Part shown: one piece after another, positions 22,454-31,590 of the stretch | How the letters are laid out: each line of letters starts with the position of its first letter | Numbering within the stretch: position 1 is the first letter of the stretch | Source: Scybalousia_A sp045221575 | GTDB taxonomy: Bacteria; Bacteroidota; Bacteroidia; Bacteroidales; P3 | Assembly: GCA_045221575.1 (NCBI GenBank) | Contig: JBGUWU010000005.1 | Location: 5,670 to 69,669, forward strand | Length of the DNA stretch: 64,000 bases | Direction of reading: 5' to 3' | The notes under the pieces: model-generated | Database searches by the model: none | What the model was told of the DNA's origin: nothing | The model's input: only the letters and a program-made list of their open reading frames with translations | Translations under genes and position numbers: made by a program

Positions 22454-23695
22454 TTATTTTTGTTTTCCTACTTTGTAGCCTTTGATAGCGTAATACAAAA
22501 TAAATAGGTAGCAAGGTAGGAATAATATATAAGGGATATGAGTGTTATGCAATAAATCTGATAATCCTCCATAAACTAATGGGATTAATGCACCTCCTAC
22601 TATAGCCATTATCAATAAAGCTGAAGCAAAGGAAGTATTTTTCCCAAGTTTATCTATAGCTAAAGCCCATATAGCTCCCCACATAACAGCATTTGAGAAT
22701 GAAAGCAGGATTAAAAAGATTAAGGAGGTAACACCTGTACTACACAAAGAAATAATAACAAATATCAAAGAAAGAACAGAACAATAAATAAGAGCTTTTC
22801 GTTGAGATAGATATTTTGGTATAAGTACAATAGTTGAAATATAGCCTAATAAAAGAGCAGCCAAAGCAAACATTCCTATCTTTGTGTAGATAGTATCAGG
22901 TAATCCTATTGATTTACTATAAGGTACAAGAGTATCTATAGCCATTACTTCTGCACCTTCATAAAAGAATAAAGCAAGAACACCTAACCATAGATAAAGA
23001 GGAAGTTTATGAGTCTGTTTTTCTTGATTATTATCGTCATCAGTTGAATTCACATCAGGTAGTTTTGCTAAATAAACCATAAGAGCAATAAGAACCAATC
23101 CACAAGCCATAACAATGTATGGTAAGATTATTCTATGTGCTAAGTCATTAAGTAATATTGTTTGAGCATCGCCTGTTACGTTGCTAATATTCTCAGATAT
23201 AGAATCGAAATTAGATAACAAAGCCTTAGAAAAGATGTAAATACCTACAATGCCAGCGATTTTGTTAAACAAACCCATGATACACATTCTCTGAGTGGCA
23301 GATTCTATAGGTCCAAGTATGGTTACGTAAGGATTAGCAGCCGTTTGTAAGAGTGCTAAGCCTGTACCTTGAACAAATAATCCAATAAGGAAAACAATAT
23401 AGTTTCTACTCAATGCTGCAGGTATAAATATCAGACAACCTAAAGCCATAACTAATAAACCAAATGACATTCCTTTGGCAAAACCTGTTTTCTTTAATAT
23501 ACCAGCGGAAGGTAAGGCCATAACGAAATAAGAAATGTAGAAAGCAAAGGTAACTAAGTAAGCTTGAGTGTCGGATAATTGACAAGCTGTTTTAAGGAAA
23601 GGTATCAATTGATTGTTTAGCCAAGTGATAAAACCAAAAACAAAGTACAGAATACCAATAATGGTAAGGCTAAAAGCATAACTATTTTTTTTCAT
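22454..23695 (-). CDS. MFS transporter, FucP/GluP-like sugar:H+ symporter family
   Basis: 413 residues with 12 predicted membrane segments. ILYFVFGFITWLNNQLIPFL, then KTACQLSDTQAYLVTFAFYI in the first two helices and LALLQTAANPYVTILGP in helix 4-5 are the hallmarks of the fucose/glucose-galactose permease branch of the major facilitator family. It probably imports a hexose with protons. It has a promoter box at 23722-23729 and is followed 10 bp later by clpX, an unrelated gene. Substrate not determinable. Confidence 0.86.
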   Translation of the reverse strand: MKKNSYAFSLTIIGILYFVFGFITWLNNQLIPFLKTACQLSDTQAYLVTFAFYISYFVMALPSAGILKKTGFAKGMSFGLLVMALGCLIFIPAALSRNYIVFLIGLFVQGTGLALLQTAANPYVTILGPIESATQRMCIMGLFNKIAGIVGIYIFSKALLSNFDSISENISNVTGDAQTILLNDLAHRIILPYIVMACGLVLIALMVYLAKLPDVNSTDDDNNQEKQTHKLPLYLWLGVLALFFYEGAEVMAIDTLVPYSKSIGLPDTIYTKIGMFALAALLLGYISTIVLIPKYLSQRKALIYCSVLSLIFVIISLCSTGVTSLIFLILLSFSNAVMWGAIWALAIDKLGKNTSFASALLIMAIVGGALIPLVYGGLSDLLHNTHIPYILFLPCYLFILYYAIKGYKVGKQK

Positions 23696-23721
23696 ATCTT
23701 CTCGTTTTTATTATCAGAATG

Positions 23722-23729
23722 CAAATTTA
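23722..23729 (-). promoter_or_regulatory. -7 box upstream of the MFS-clpX operon
   Basis: TAAATTTG on the minus strand, 26 bp before the ATG at 23695; no clear -33 element. Confidence 0.55.
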
Positions 23730-23739
23730 CACAAAAAAC

Positions 23740-24504
23740 TTATATTGTAGATTTCTTTACTATGTTTTCAATGATAGAAAGCAGGAGATACAATATTATT
23801 ATCAGAGGCATAGAGTACAGACCTAAGAGAACAAGCATAAAGAAAGCACAAATCAAAAAGATAAATTTTATTTCATTACCATGCCAATCGAGTTTTTTGA
23901 ACTTCAAAGAGAACAGAGGCAATTCACTAACCAAAAGTATAGCAAGAATAACAGAGATGATAAGTATAAAATAAGGATTATTCATTGTGCTAAACAAAAA
24001 ACTATGTAGTTCATCAGAATTTATTCCCCAAAGATGTATGTTATTCGTGTGAAGATGGTTTATTATAGGAATGCTTAACCAAACTATTGCATTGGCAGGT
24101 GTAGGCAATCCAATAAAAGATAAGCTTTGTCTTTCGTCAATGTTGAATTTTGCCAAACGATAACAAGACATAATAGCCATAAACAAAGGAATATAACACA
24201 CAAAACCTCCTAAGTAATTCAAAAAATCATAATTGCTTTTGTTTTCCAATAATAAGGAAGTAGCGATCAACGATGGTGCAACACCAAATGAAACAACATC
24301 AGCTAATGAGTCTAACTCCTTACCTATAGCTCCGCTAACTTTTAATGCTCTTGCTGTCAAACCATCACAAAAATCAAATAATGCACCGCAGATTATAAAT
24401 AAAGAAGCAAGCAAAGGTTGTTTCCACAATAGAAGAGCTACAATAGATAACACTCCACAAAGGAAATTCATTAAGGTAATAGTGTTTGGTATCTGTTTTT
24501 TCAT
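23740..24504 (-). CDS. pssA: CDP-diacylglycerol-serine O-phosphatidyltransferase
   Basis: 254 residues and several membrane helices. The CDP-alcohol phosphotransferase motif is complete: DGLTARALKVSGAIGKELDS followed by LAD, i.e. D-G-x2-A-R-x8-G-x3-D-x3-D. The opening QIPNTITLMNFLCGVLSIVAL is typical of subclass II PssA. It makes phosphatidylserine, the precursor of phosphatidylethanolamine; psd is not visible. It lies 48 bp after dxr with a -7 box of its own. Confidence 0.92.
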   Translation of the reverse strand: MKKQIPNTITLMNFLCGVLSIVALLLWKQPLLASLFIICGALFDFCDGLTARALKVSGAIGKELDSLADVVSFGVAPSLIATSLLLENKSNYDFLNYLGGFVCYIPLFMAIMSCYRLAKFNIDERQSLSFIGLPTPANAIVWLSIPIINHLHTNNIHLWGINSDELHSFLFSTMNNPYFILIISVILAILLVSELPLFSLKFKKLDWHGNEIKFIFLICAFFMLVLLGLYSMPLIIILYLLLSIIENIVKKSTI

Positions 24505-24524
24505 AAAATATAATGTTTAATGCT

Positions 24525-24532
24525 CAAAAATA
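24525..24532 (-). promoter_or_regulatory. Possible -7 box of pssA
   Basis: TATTTTTG on the minus strand in the 48-bp dxr-pssA gap, 20 bp before the ATG; no -33 element at the right spacing. Confidence 0.4.
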
Positions 24533-24552
24533 AAATTAAAAAGTAAATATAA

Positions 24553-25713
24553 TTACAAGATATAGTCTTTACGACAACGATTCTTTACTTCTTCGTCTGT
24601 AATAAAGTAGTCTTCCATGCTTGGATTAGCGATAAATGAAGACTCTTTCATCGCTTTTTCTATTATTTTTGGTATATCCAAAAACGATATGCTACCTTTT
24701 AAAAACTCCTCTACAGCTATCTCGTTTGCGGCGTTCATTATGCAAGGCATATTCCCACCTTTCTCTATTGCAGAAAAAGCAAGCGAAAGACAAGGGAAAG
24801 TTTCCATATCGGGTTTATAGAAATCTAAACTACCTATTTCAAATAAATTGAGTTCTTTTTGCTTTGTTGGAATACGGAAAGGATAGGACAGAGCATAAAG
24901 TATTGGCAAACGCATATCGGGTACAGACATTTGAGCCTTAATGCTTCCGTCTTCAAATTCAACCATTGAATGTATTATGCTTTGAGGGTGAATTATAGGA
25001 GTGATGTTTGAAGCCTCTACTCCAAAAAGCCACTTAGCTTCTATAACTTCCAATCCTTTATTCATAAGGGTAGCACTATCTATTGTTACTTTTTTCCCCA
25101 TAGACCAATTAGGGTTTTGAAGTGCTTGCTTGACAGTTATATTTTCTAACTCATGTTTCTTCTTTCCTCTAAAAGCGCCTCCTGAAGCAGTAAGTAAAAT
25201 CTTCTTTATTTTATTATGATATTCTCCTTGTAAGCATTGAAATATTGCAGAATGTTCACTATCTACAGGAAGTATAGGCACATTGTTTTCATTTGCAAGA
25301 CGAGTAATCAAATCTCCGGCAACGACAAGCGTTTCTTTGTTAGATAAGGCTATGGTTTTCTTTGCTTTTATTGCAGAAAGAGTAGGCTTTAATCCAGCAA
25401 AACCAACTAAAGCTGTCAATACAATGTCTATGTCGTCAAACTCAACAACTTCTTCTATTGACTTTGAGCCAGCGAAAACTTTGATAAAAGTATCTTTTAA
25501 AGCTTGTTTTACTAACTCATATTTTGTTTGATCAGCTATAACAACAGCATTTGGTTCAAATTCTAATGCTTGTTGTATTAATAAATCTGCATTTGTTCCT
25601 GCAGTAAGCACCTCTACAACAAACTCATCTTTGTGTTCTCTAACAATATCCAAAGTTTGTGTTCCGATAGACCCAGTAGAACCAAGTAAAGCAATATGTT
25701 TCTTTTTCTGCAT
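24553..25713 (-). CDS. dxr: 1-deoxy-D-xylulose-5-phosphate reductoisomerase
   Basis: 386 residues from the ATG at 25713; the frame extends three codons to a TTG (25722) that would leave almost no leader behind the -7 box at 25736-25743. The N-terminal NADPH motif is ALLGSTGSIGTQTLDIV; the metal/substrate loop is VDSEHSAIFQ; the flexible lid contains PNWSMGKKVTIDSATLMNKG; and LEVIEAKWLF follows. Second step of the MEP isoprenoid pathway, in line with the polyprenyl synthase at 1.7-2.6 kb. Confidence 0.96.
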   Translation of the reverse strand: MQKKKHIALLGSTGSIGTQTLDIVREHKDEFVVEVLTAGTNADLLIQQALEFEPNAVVIADQTKYELVKQALKDTFIKVFAGSKSIEEVVEFDDIDIVLTALVGFAGLKPTLSAIKAKKTIALSNKETLVVAGDLITRLANENNVPILPVDSEHSAIFQCLQGEYHNKIKKILLTASGGAFRGKKKHELENITVKQALQNPNWSMGKKVTIDSATLMNKGLEVIEAKWLFGVEASNITPIIHPQSIIHSMVEFEDGSIKAQMSVPDMRLPILYALSYPFRIPTKQKELNLFEIGSLDFYKPDMETFPCLSLAFSAIEKGGNMPCIMNAANEIAVEEFLKGSISFLDIPKIIEKAMKESSFIANPSMEDYFITDEEVKNRCRKDYIL

Positions 25714-25735
25714 CGTGTTCAATAAGTTTAGTTTG

Positions 25736-25743
25736 CAAAGTTA
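25736..25743 (-). promoter_or_regulatory. -7 box of dxr
   Basis: TAACTTTG on the minus strand, 22 bp before the dxr ATG at 25713. It helps to decide that start. Confidence 0.6.
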
Positions 25744-25885
25744 TAACTTTTTTGTGAAATAGATATGTTTATATATTCTTCTTTTCTTAGTGAAAAACAT
25801 TATGGTTTTTATGTAAAAATCAAGACTTTTATTTATTATTCATCAATAAAAGAAACCAAATACTGTTTATTTCATAAAAAATGTG

Positions 25886-25893
25886 TAAATTTG
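25886..25893 (+). promoter_or_regulatory. -7 box of frr
   Basis: TAAATTTG 38 bp before the frr ATG. Confidence 0.6.
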
Positions 25894-25931
25894 CACTTGT
25901 AAGTAAGGAATAATAAAATACTAAATAAGAT

Positions 25932-26504
25932 ATGAATGCACAAATAAAAAATTTATTAGAAGAGACTTCTGTAGCTATGTCATCAGCAACAGATTTCTTA
26001 GAAAAAGATCTTAAAAAACTTAGAGCAGGAAAGGCCTCTCCACAGATGTTAGAAGGAGTTAAAGTCGATTATTACGGAACTCTTACACCAATAGAGCAAG
26101 TAGGAAACATAAATACTCCTGCTGCAAATCAAATAACAATACAACCTTGGGATAAATCCGCAATAGGACCTATAAACAAGGCTATTATTGATGCCAATCT
26201 TGGCTTTACTCCAAAAGTAGAAGCAGATTTACTAAGAATAACTCTTCCTCCTTTAACAGAAGAGAGAAGAAAAGATATAATGAAAAACGTCAAGAAATCT
26301 GCAGAAGACTCAAAAGTTTCAATAAGAAATATTCGTCGTAACTATATAGACAAAATAAAAAAGACTAAGGATAATAAAGAAAATCCTGCAACAGAAGACG
26401 AAATCAAACAAGCAGAAAAAGATGTTCAAGATTTAACAGATAAGTTTATTAAACAGGTAGATGATATTATTGCAAACAAAGAAAAAGAAGTAATGACTGT
26501 TTAA
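25932..26504 (+). CDS. frr: Ribosome recycling factor
   Basis: 190 residues, near the usual 185. Conserved segments: LRAGKASPQMLEGVKVDYYG, TPIEQVGNI, ITIQPWDKS, LTEERRKDIMKNVKK and IRNIRRNYIDKIKK in the long three-helix bundle. It splits post-termination ribosomes together with EF-G. pyrH, the common neighbour, is absent. A strong terminator follows. Confidence 0.97.
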   Translation: MNAQIKNLLEETSVAMSSATDFLEKDLKKLRAGKASPQMLEGVKVDYYGTLTPIEQVGNINTPAANQITIQPWDKSAIGPINKAIIDANLGFTPKVEADLLRITLPPLTEERRKDIMKNVKKSAEDSKVSIRNIRRNYIDKIKKTKDNKENPATEDEIKQAEKDVQDLTDKFIKQVDDIIANKEKEVMTV

Positions 26505-26526
26505 AAAGACTTAAATATATTTTAAT

Positions 26527-26567
26527 CAAGGTTGTTTAAAAATAAAGTTAAACAACCTTGTTTTTTT
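26527..26567 (+). terminator. Terminator of frr
   Basis: CAAGGTTGTTTAA / TTAAACAACCTTG perfect 13-bp stem, followed by seven T. The next promoter starts 12 bp beyond it. Confidence 0.88.
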
Positions 26568-26578
26568 AGAAAAATTTG

Positions 26579-26586
26579 TACTTTTG
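26579..26586 (+). promoter_or_regulatory. -7 box of the WG-repeat operon
   Basis: TACTTTTG right after the frr terminator; the ATG at 26612 follows 25 bp later. A TTG at 26558-26560 inside the terminator stem sits at -33 spacing (18 bp). Confidence 0.6.
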
Positions 26587-26611
26587 CAACCGAAGTATAA
26601 ATAAAAATAGA

Positions 26612-28747
26612 ATGCGTATGAAAAGGAATATAATTTTTGGCATTATTTCTTTAATGCTTTTTATAGTGGTTTTCTTGCCTCAAGTCTTAGCACAAAACGA
26701 ATGTTGGCGATGGAAAACGTTTGAAGAAAATGGGAAATATGGTTTTAAGGATGCTTATGGCAAAGTAGTAATCAAACCTAAGTGGTTGTGGGCAAATGGT
26801 TTTAGTTCTCCTGAAGGATTGGCTTGTGTCAAAGGAGATGATGGAAGATATGGCTTCATAGATACAACTGGTAGAGTTGTTATTCCTATAAAATCTAAAG
26901 GTAATGGTCTATTTAGAGAAGGGTTAGCAAGTTTTACTGATGAATATAGTAAAGTCGGTTTTATAAATACAAAAGGTGTAATAGTTATTCCATGCCAATG
27001 GGGTTCAGTAGGCAATTTCCGTGATGGATTGGCAAGTGTTTATGATTATTCCAGGAAACCTGCTTCCGCAGGAGTCATTGATAAAAGAGGAAATCTGGTA
27101 ATACCATATAAGTTTAAGCATATCAGTGAATTTAGTGAAGGACTTGCTGCAACTCAAGATGTGAATGAGAAGTGGGGGTATATTGATAAGACGGGTAAAT
27201 ATATTATACCTCCACAATATAAACGTACATATAATTTTTATAATGGTAAAGCAACAGTAGAGACTTTTGACGGAGAAAAAATAAAGATAAATCTTAGTGA
27301 TTATGTTACTTCTCCTTTAGCAACAACAGAGTCAATAACAAAAGACAATACCGGTGATAAAGTGTTTTCATCTCCTAATAATCAAACTAAAAAAAGACAA
27401 CCCGCAAGAATATATACTACAGAAGAATTGGCTAAATTAGAACTAAATCCTGTTAAAGAAGATGGATATTACGGATTTGAAACAAAAGATAAAGAATTAA
27501 TTTTACCTTGTGTTTGGGAATATGTAGGATATTTTTCTGATGGTTTTGCATATGTAAAAAAAGATGGTAAATATGGTTTTATAGACAAAACAGGGAAAAT
27601 AGTCATTCCTTGTAAATATGATAATGTTTGGCCTTTTTCTGAAGGTTTGGCAGCTGTTATAGATGAAAATCAAAAATGGGGGTTCATAGACAAAACAGGG
27701 AAAATAGTTCTTCCTTTTAAATGGACTGGAGCAGGAATTTTTTCTCAAGGATATTGTGCTGTTGCAGACAACGATGGTTACTATGGTTACATAGACAAAA
27801 CAGGAAAAATAGTTATTCCTTGCAAATGGATGGATGCTAAACAATTTTCAGAGGGTTTAGCTCGAGTATATAATAACTTAAAAAAAGTTGGTTATATCAA
27901 TAAAACAGGGAAACTCGTTGTCGCTTGTACTTGGAAAGATGGATTTAATTTTTCCGAAGGTTTGGTAGCAGTAAAAGGGGATAATAATCTTTGGGGATTT
28001 ATTAATAAAAATGGTAAAATAGTGAGAAGTTGCCAATGGAAAACAGTTACTTCTTTTAAAGATGGTTGGGCTTGGGTTAGTACTGAAAATGATGAATATG
28101 ATAAAATAAAGAATGTTCCAGAAGAAGAACTTTGGGAAGTTGTTTATAAAGATGGTCGTGCTGGATTTGAGAATGAAGAAGGAGAATTAGTTATTCCTAT
28201 GAAATGGGTGAGTGTTTGGCCTTTTACAGAAGGAGTAGCAGGAGTAGAAAATGCACAGGGGAAATGGGGATTTATTAATAAGTCAGGTCAATTGGTTATC
28301 CCTTGTACTTTTGCTAATGCACGTCCCTTTTCAGAAGGTTTATCACGAGTAATAAATAATAATGGCAAGTGTGGTTATATAAACAAAAAGGGTACATTAG
28401 TTATCCCATTTAAGTATGAAGATGGAGATAATTTTAATGAAGGTTATGCTGCAGTGCAAAACATAGAAAACAAGTGGGGCTTTATTGATAAGACAGGAAA
28501 ACTTATTGTAGGTTATAAATGGAAATTTGTTACTTGTTACTATCAGGGTGTTGCACCAGTAAAAAACTTTCAAGATAAATGGGGGCTTATTGACAAGAAA
28601 GGACAAATTGTTGTTATGTGTCAATACAAAGATATTTATTATAATTATACTGCTGAAACATATGTAGTTGAAACTTTTGATGGATATATAAAATCAATAG
28701 ATATTAAAGGTAATTTTACAGGTAAAATAAACAAGAAGGCGAATTAA
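26612..28747 (+). CDS. Exported WG-repeat protein with about 16 repeats
   Basis: 711 residues from the ATG at 26612 (MRMKRNIIFG); an ATG at 26618 is also possible. An open frame reaching 26576 starts inside the promoter. A signal peptide ends near ...PQVLAQ. The rest is about 16 WG repeats of roughly 33-36 residues with the pattern K(W/Y)GFIDKTGKIVIPCKW...FSEGLA.V. They fall into three blocks, separated by a Ser/Thr-rich linker (around 27300-27420 nt) and a PEEELWEVVYKDGRAG linker (around 28110-28160). WG repeats are KWG-type beta-propeller-like units of unknown ligand. Many units are nearly identical in their first half (GFIDKTGKIVIPC), pointing to recent amplification. It is the first gene of an operon with the cyclo-ligase and lnt. 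Confidence 0.88.
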   Translation: MRMKRNIIFGIISLMLFIVVFLPQVLAQNECWRWKTFEENGKYGFKDAYGKVVIKPKWLWANGFSSPEGLACVKGDDGRYGFIDTTGRVVIPIKSKGNGLFREGLASFTDEYSKVGFINTKGVIVIPCQWGSVGNFRDGLASVYDYSRKPASAGVIDKRGNLVIPYKFKHISEFSEGLAATQDVNEKWGYIDKTGKYIIPPQYKRTYNFYNGKATVETFDGEKIKINLSDYVTSPLATTESITKDNTGDKVFSSPNNQTKKRQPARIYTTEELAKLELNPVKEDGYYGFETKDKELILPCVWEYVGYFSDGFAYVKKDGKYGFIDKTGKIVIPCKYDNVWPFSEGLAAVIDENQKWGFIDKTGKIVLPFKWTGAGIFSQGYCAVADNDGYYGYIDKTGKIVIPCKWMDAKQFSEGLARVYNNLKKVGYINKTGKLVVACTWKDGFNFSEGLVAVKGDNNLWGFINKNGKIVRSCQWKTVTSFKDGWAWVSTENDEYDKIKNVPEEELWEVVYKDGRAGFENEEGELVIPMKWVSVWPFTEGVAGVENAQGKWGFINKSGQLVIPCTFANARPFSEGLSRVINNNGKCGYINKKGTLVIPFKYEDGDNFNEGYAAVQNIENKWGFIDKTGKLIVGYKWKFVTCYYQGVAPVKNFQDKWGLIDKKGQIVVMCQYKDIYYNYTAETYVVETFDGYIKSIDIKGNFTGKINKKAN

Positions 28748-28750
28748 ATA

Positions 28751-29296
28751 GTGGACAAAAAACAACTAAGAAAACAAATAAGAGAAAAGAAAAAAGAGTT
28801 TTCTCTATCTGAAAAAAGAGAACTGTCAAAACCTATCTTTGAAAAGATAAAGAAAGAAGACTTTTTTGAAAAAGCAAAAGTAATTCTATTGTATTATTCT
28901 ATGGACGATGAGGTATATACTCATGATTTTGTAGAAGAGTATTATAAAAGTAAGACTATTCTTTTACCTTGTGTTGATGGTGATGACCTTATTCTAAGAC
29001 AATATCTTGGAATAGAAAGTATGAAAGCCGGCGAACAGTTTGGTATACTTGAACCTATAGGCAAAGAGTTTTTGGATTTAGATAAAATAGACCTTATGAT
29101 TATTCCTGGAGTTGCTTTTGATAAGGATAAAAACCGATTGGGAAGAGGAAGAGGTTTCTATGATAGATTATTGAAAACAGTTAATGCAACAAAAATAGGA
29201 GTTTGTTTTGATTTTCAGGTAGTAGAACATGTTCCAACAGAGGCTTTTGATGTAAAAATGGATATTGTAGTTTCCACAACAAATATTTATAGATAG
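28751..29296 (+). CDS. 5-formyltetrahydrofolate cyclo-ligase
   Basis: 181 residues with a GTG start at 28751, 3 bp after the WG-gene stop. No ATG is available near the N-terminus (VDKKQLRKQIREKKKEF). Motifs: KVILLYYSMDDEVYT, LILRQYLG and the nucleotide/substrate loop IIPGVAFDKDKNRLGRGRGF with YDRLL. It converts 5-formyl-THF with ATP into 5,10-methenyl-THF in folate recycling. It is followed 10 bp later by lnt. Confidence 0.94.
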   Translation: MDKKQLRKQIREKKKEFSLSEKRELSKPIFEKIKKEDFFEKAKVILLYYSMDDEVYTHDFVEEYYKSKTILLPCVDGDDLILRQYLGIESMKAGEQFGILEPIGKEFLDLDKIDLMIIPGVAFDKDKNRLGRGRGFYDRLLKTVNATKIGVCFDFQVVEHVPTEAFDVKMDIVVSTTNIYR

Positions 29297-29306
29297 ATTT
29301 TTTATT

Positions 29307-30917
29307 ATGACAAAAAAGAAATTATGGCTTTTGGCCTTGCTTTCTGGGCTTTTGCAATCATTGGCTTGGTTTCATACTATGTTGTTAGCTCCTGTTATGT
29401 TAATTGCTTTAGTACCTTTGTTGAAGATAGAGGATTATGTATTGCAAAATCAAGAGAAGTTTTCCAAAGGTGCTGTTTTTACATATACTTATCCTGCTTT
29501 CTTGTTATTTTCTCTTTCTCAGACATGGTGGATATGCAAATCAACGATGATAGGGCTTATAGTTCCTTTTTATGAAGCTTGTTTTATGTCCTTGGTTTTT
29601 TTGTCGTATCATTTTTGTAGAAAGGTCTCAAAATACAATGCTGGTTCTTATTTCTTCCTTATCTTGTTTTGGATTTTATTTGAGTTTGTTCAGTTCCGTT
29701 GGGACGTCAATTTCCCATGGCTAAATCTTGGAAACACGTTTGCATCTTATCCTTTATTTGTTCAATGGTATAGTGTAACAGGTATGGAAGGAGGTACAAT
29801 ATGGGTTCTTCTTTGCAATATAGTTATATATCTTTGCATTAAAAACAGAAGACAATATTTTATTCCTGCACTTATCACGTTTTTAGTTCCAATAACTTTG
29901 TCTATTGTTATGTGGTTTGCTTATAGCGATGATAATAAAAACAATACTACAGATGTTATAGCTGTTCAACCTAATCTTAACCCTTATACAGAACAATATG
30001 TTTTGCCTCCAAGACAGGTAGTAGAGAGAACACTAAACCTTATTGCTCCTTTGATGGACGATAAGGTAGATTATGTACTGATGCCAGAGAGTGCTATACA
30101 AGAGTATGCGTGGGAAGAATATATAGACAGCGTTCCAAGTGTTATAAGTCTTAATGCTTTTGTCAATAAGTATAAGAGAGCAGAAGTTATTGCAGGACTT
30201 TCTTCTCGGAGACTTTTACCTAAGGGAGTGAAAACAGAAGCAGCACGTGCTTTTGTTGATGCTCCAGATGAATATTTTGAGTCGTGTAATATAGCAATAG
30301 ATATTCCTCGTAGTGGAAGAAAAGAAGATTTTCAAATACATCATAAATCTGTTTTAACTGTGGGTGTAGAGAAGATGCCTTTTAAAAAGTATCTTTCTTT
30401 TGTAGAAAAGTTTGCTTTGAACCTCGGAGGAACTATTGGAACATTAGGGATAGACACTAATGTTGTTGTTTTTCCATCTAAGACAAAGGATATTTGTATA
30501 GGTGTTGCTATCTGTTATGAGTCAGTAGATGGTAACTACATAAGGGAATTTGCAAACAATGGAGCTAATGTTCTTTTCATTATTACCAATGATGGTTGGT
30601 GGGGTAACACAGCAGGATATAAACAACATCTTGCTTTTTCACGACTTAGAGCAATAGAGAATCGTAGATATATTGCACGTTCTGCAAATACAGGTATCTC
30701 TGCTTTCATATCACCACGAGGAGAGATAATAAAGAAAACTCCTTATTGGCAACAAACAGCAATAAAACAGAGTATTCCTCTTCAAAGTTCTAAAACAATA
30801 TTCACTAAATATGGAGATTTATTTAGCAAACCATTATCGTTCTTTGCTATTTTGTTGCTATTGTACTCTATTGTAACCAATATAATCAAGAAAAAAGAGG
30901 TAAAAAGTAATCTATAA
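29307..30917 (+). CDS. lnt: Apolipoprotein N-acyltransferase
   Basis: 536 residues. Several membrane helices occupy the first about 215 residues, then a carbon-nitrogen hydrolase domain faces the periplasm with catalytic glutamate in YVLMPESAIQEY, lysine in HHKSVLTVGVEKMPF and cysteine in GVAICYESVDGNY; NDGWWGNTAGYKQHLAFSRL and ANTGISAFISPRGE follow. It N-acylates the lipobox cysteine of lipoproteins, several of which are encoded in this window. Last gene of the WG-cyclo-ligase-lnt operon. Confidence 0.95.
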   Translation: MTKKKLWLLALLSGLLQSLAWFHTMLLAPVMLIALVPLLKIEDYVLQNQEKFSKGAVFTYTYPAFLLFSLSQTWWICKSTMIGLIVPFYEACFMSLVFLSYHFCRKVSKYNAGSYFFLILFWILFEFVQFRWDVNFPWLNLGNTFASYPLFVQWYSVTGMEGGTIWVLLCNIVIYLCIKNRRQYFIPALITFLVPITLSIVMWFAYSDDNKNNTTDVIAVQPNLNPYTEQYVLPPRQVVERTLNLIAPLMDDKVDYVLMPESAIQEYAWEEYIDSVPSVISLNAFVNKYKRAEVIAGLSSRRLLPKGVKTEAARAFVDAPDEYFESCNIAIDIPRSGRKEDFQIHHKSVLTVGVEKMPFKKYLSFVEKFALNLGGTIGTLGIDTNVVVFPSKTKDICIGVAICYESVDGNYIREFANNGANVLFIITNDGWWGNTAGYKQHLAFSRLRAIENRRYIARSANTGISAFISPRGEIIKKTPYWQQTAIKQSIPLQSSKTIFTKYGDLFSKPLSFFAILLLLYSIVTNIIKKKEVKSNL

Positions 30918-30929
30918 TAATATTATTCT

Positions 30930-30937
30930 TATTTTTG
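30930..30937 (+). promoter_or_regulatory. -7 box of sodB
   Basis: TATTTTTG 28 bp before the ATG at 30966. Confidence 0.6.
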
Positions 30938-30965
30938 CAAAAATAAACAAATAAAAATAACAGAT

Positions 30966-31544
30966 ATGGCACAGTTTAATTTACCTGAGCTTCCTTTTGC
31001 AAAAAATGCTTTGGAACCTCATATTAGCGAAAGAACATTAGAATTTCATTATGGCAAACATCATCAAGCCTATGTAAATACTCTTAATACCTTAATAGAG
31101 GGTACTAATTATGAAAATAAATCTTTAGAAGAGATAATAAAATCTTCTGATGGAGGTATTTTCAATAATGCAGCACAAGTTTGGAATCATACTTTCTATT
31201 GGAACTGTCTTGCTCCTAAACACAAGGCTACACCTGAGGGAAGTTTGAAAAAAGCGATAGAAGAGGCTTTTGGCTCTTTTGATAACTTCAAAGATGAATT
31301 TACAAAGAAAAGCATTGGCTTGTTTGGTTCTGGTTGGTGTTGGTTAGTCAAAGACAATGAAGGAAAACTTTCTATTATCCAGAAATCAAATGCAGGTAAT
31401 CCAATAACAGAAGGATTAACACCTATTATGGTTTGCGATGTTTGGGAACATGCTTACTATCTTGACAAACAAAACGCAAGACCAAAATATATGGAATCTT
31501 TTTGGGAACTTGTAAATTGGGACTTTGCAGAAAAACAATACTAA
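30966..31544 (+). CDS. sodB: Superoxide dismutase, iron type (or cambialistic)
   Basis: 192 residues. Metal ligands in EFHYGKHHQAYV, NHTFYWNCL and DVWEHAYYLD. NNAAQVWNHTFYW with glutamine near the active site is the pattern of iron SOD; Bacteroidales enzymes of this type may take either Fe or Mn. It dismutates superoxide in the cytoplasm, in keeping with aerotolerance of an anaerobe. It has its own promoter and is convergent with the ABC-F gene. Confidence 0.95.
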   Translation: MAQFNLPELPFAKNALEPHISERTLEFHYGKHHQAYVNTLNTLIEGTNYENKSLEEIIKSSDGGIFNNAAQVWNHTFYWNCLAPKHKATPEGSLKKAIEEAFGSFDNFKDEFTKKSIGLFGSGWCWLVKDNEGKLSIIQKSNAGNPITEGLTPIMVCDVWEHAYYLDKQNARPKYMESFWELVNWDFAEKQY

Positions 31545-31590
31545 TTCCTAAAGAATATCAAAAGTCTTCGTTAAATAGGAGTATTAAATA

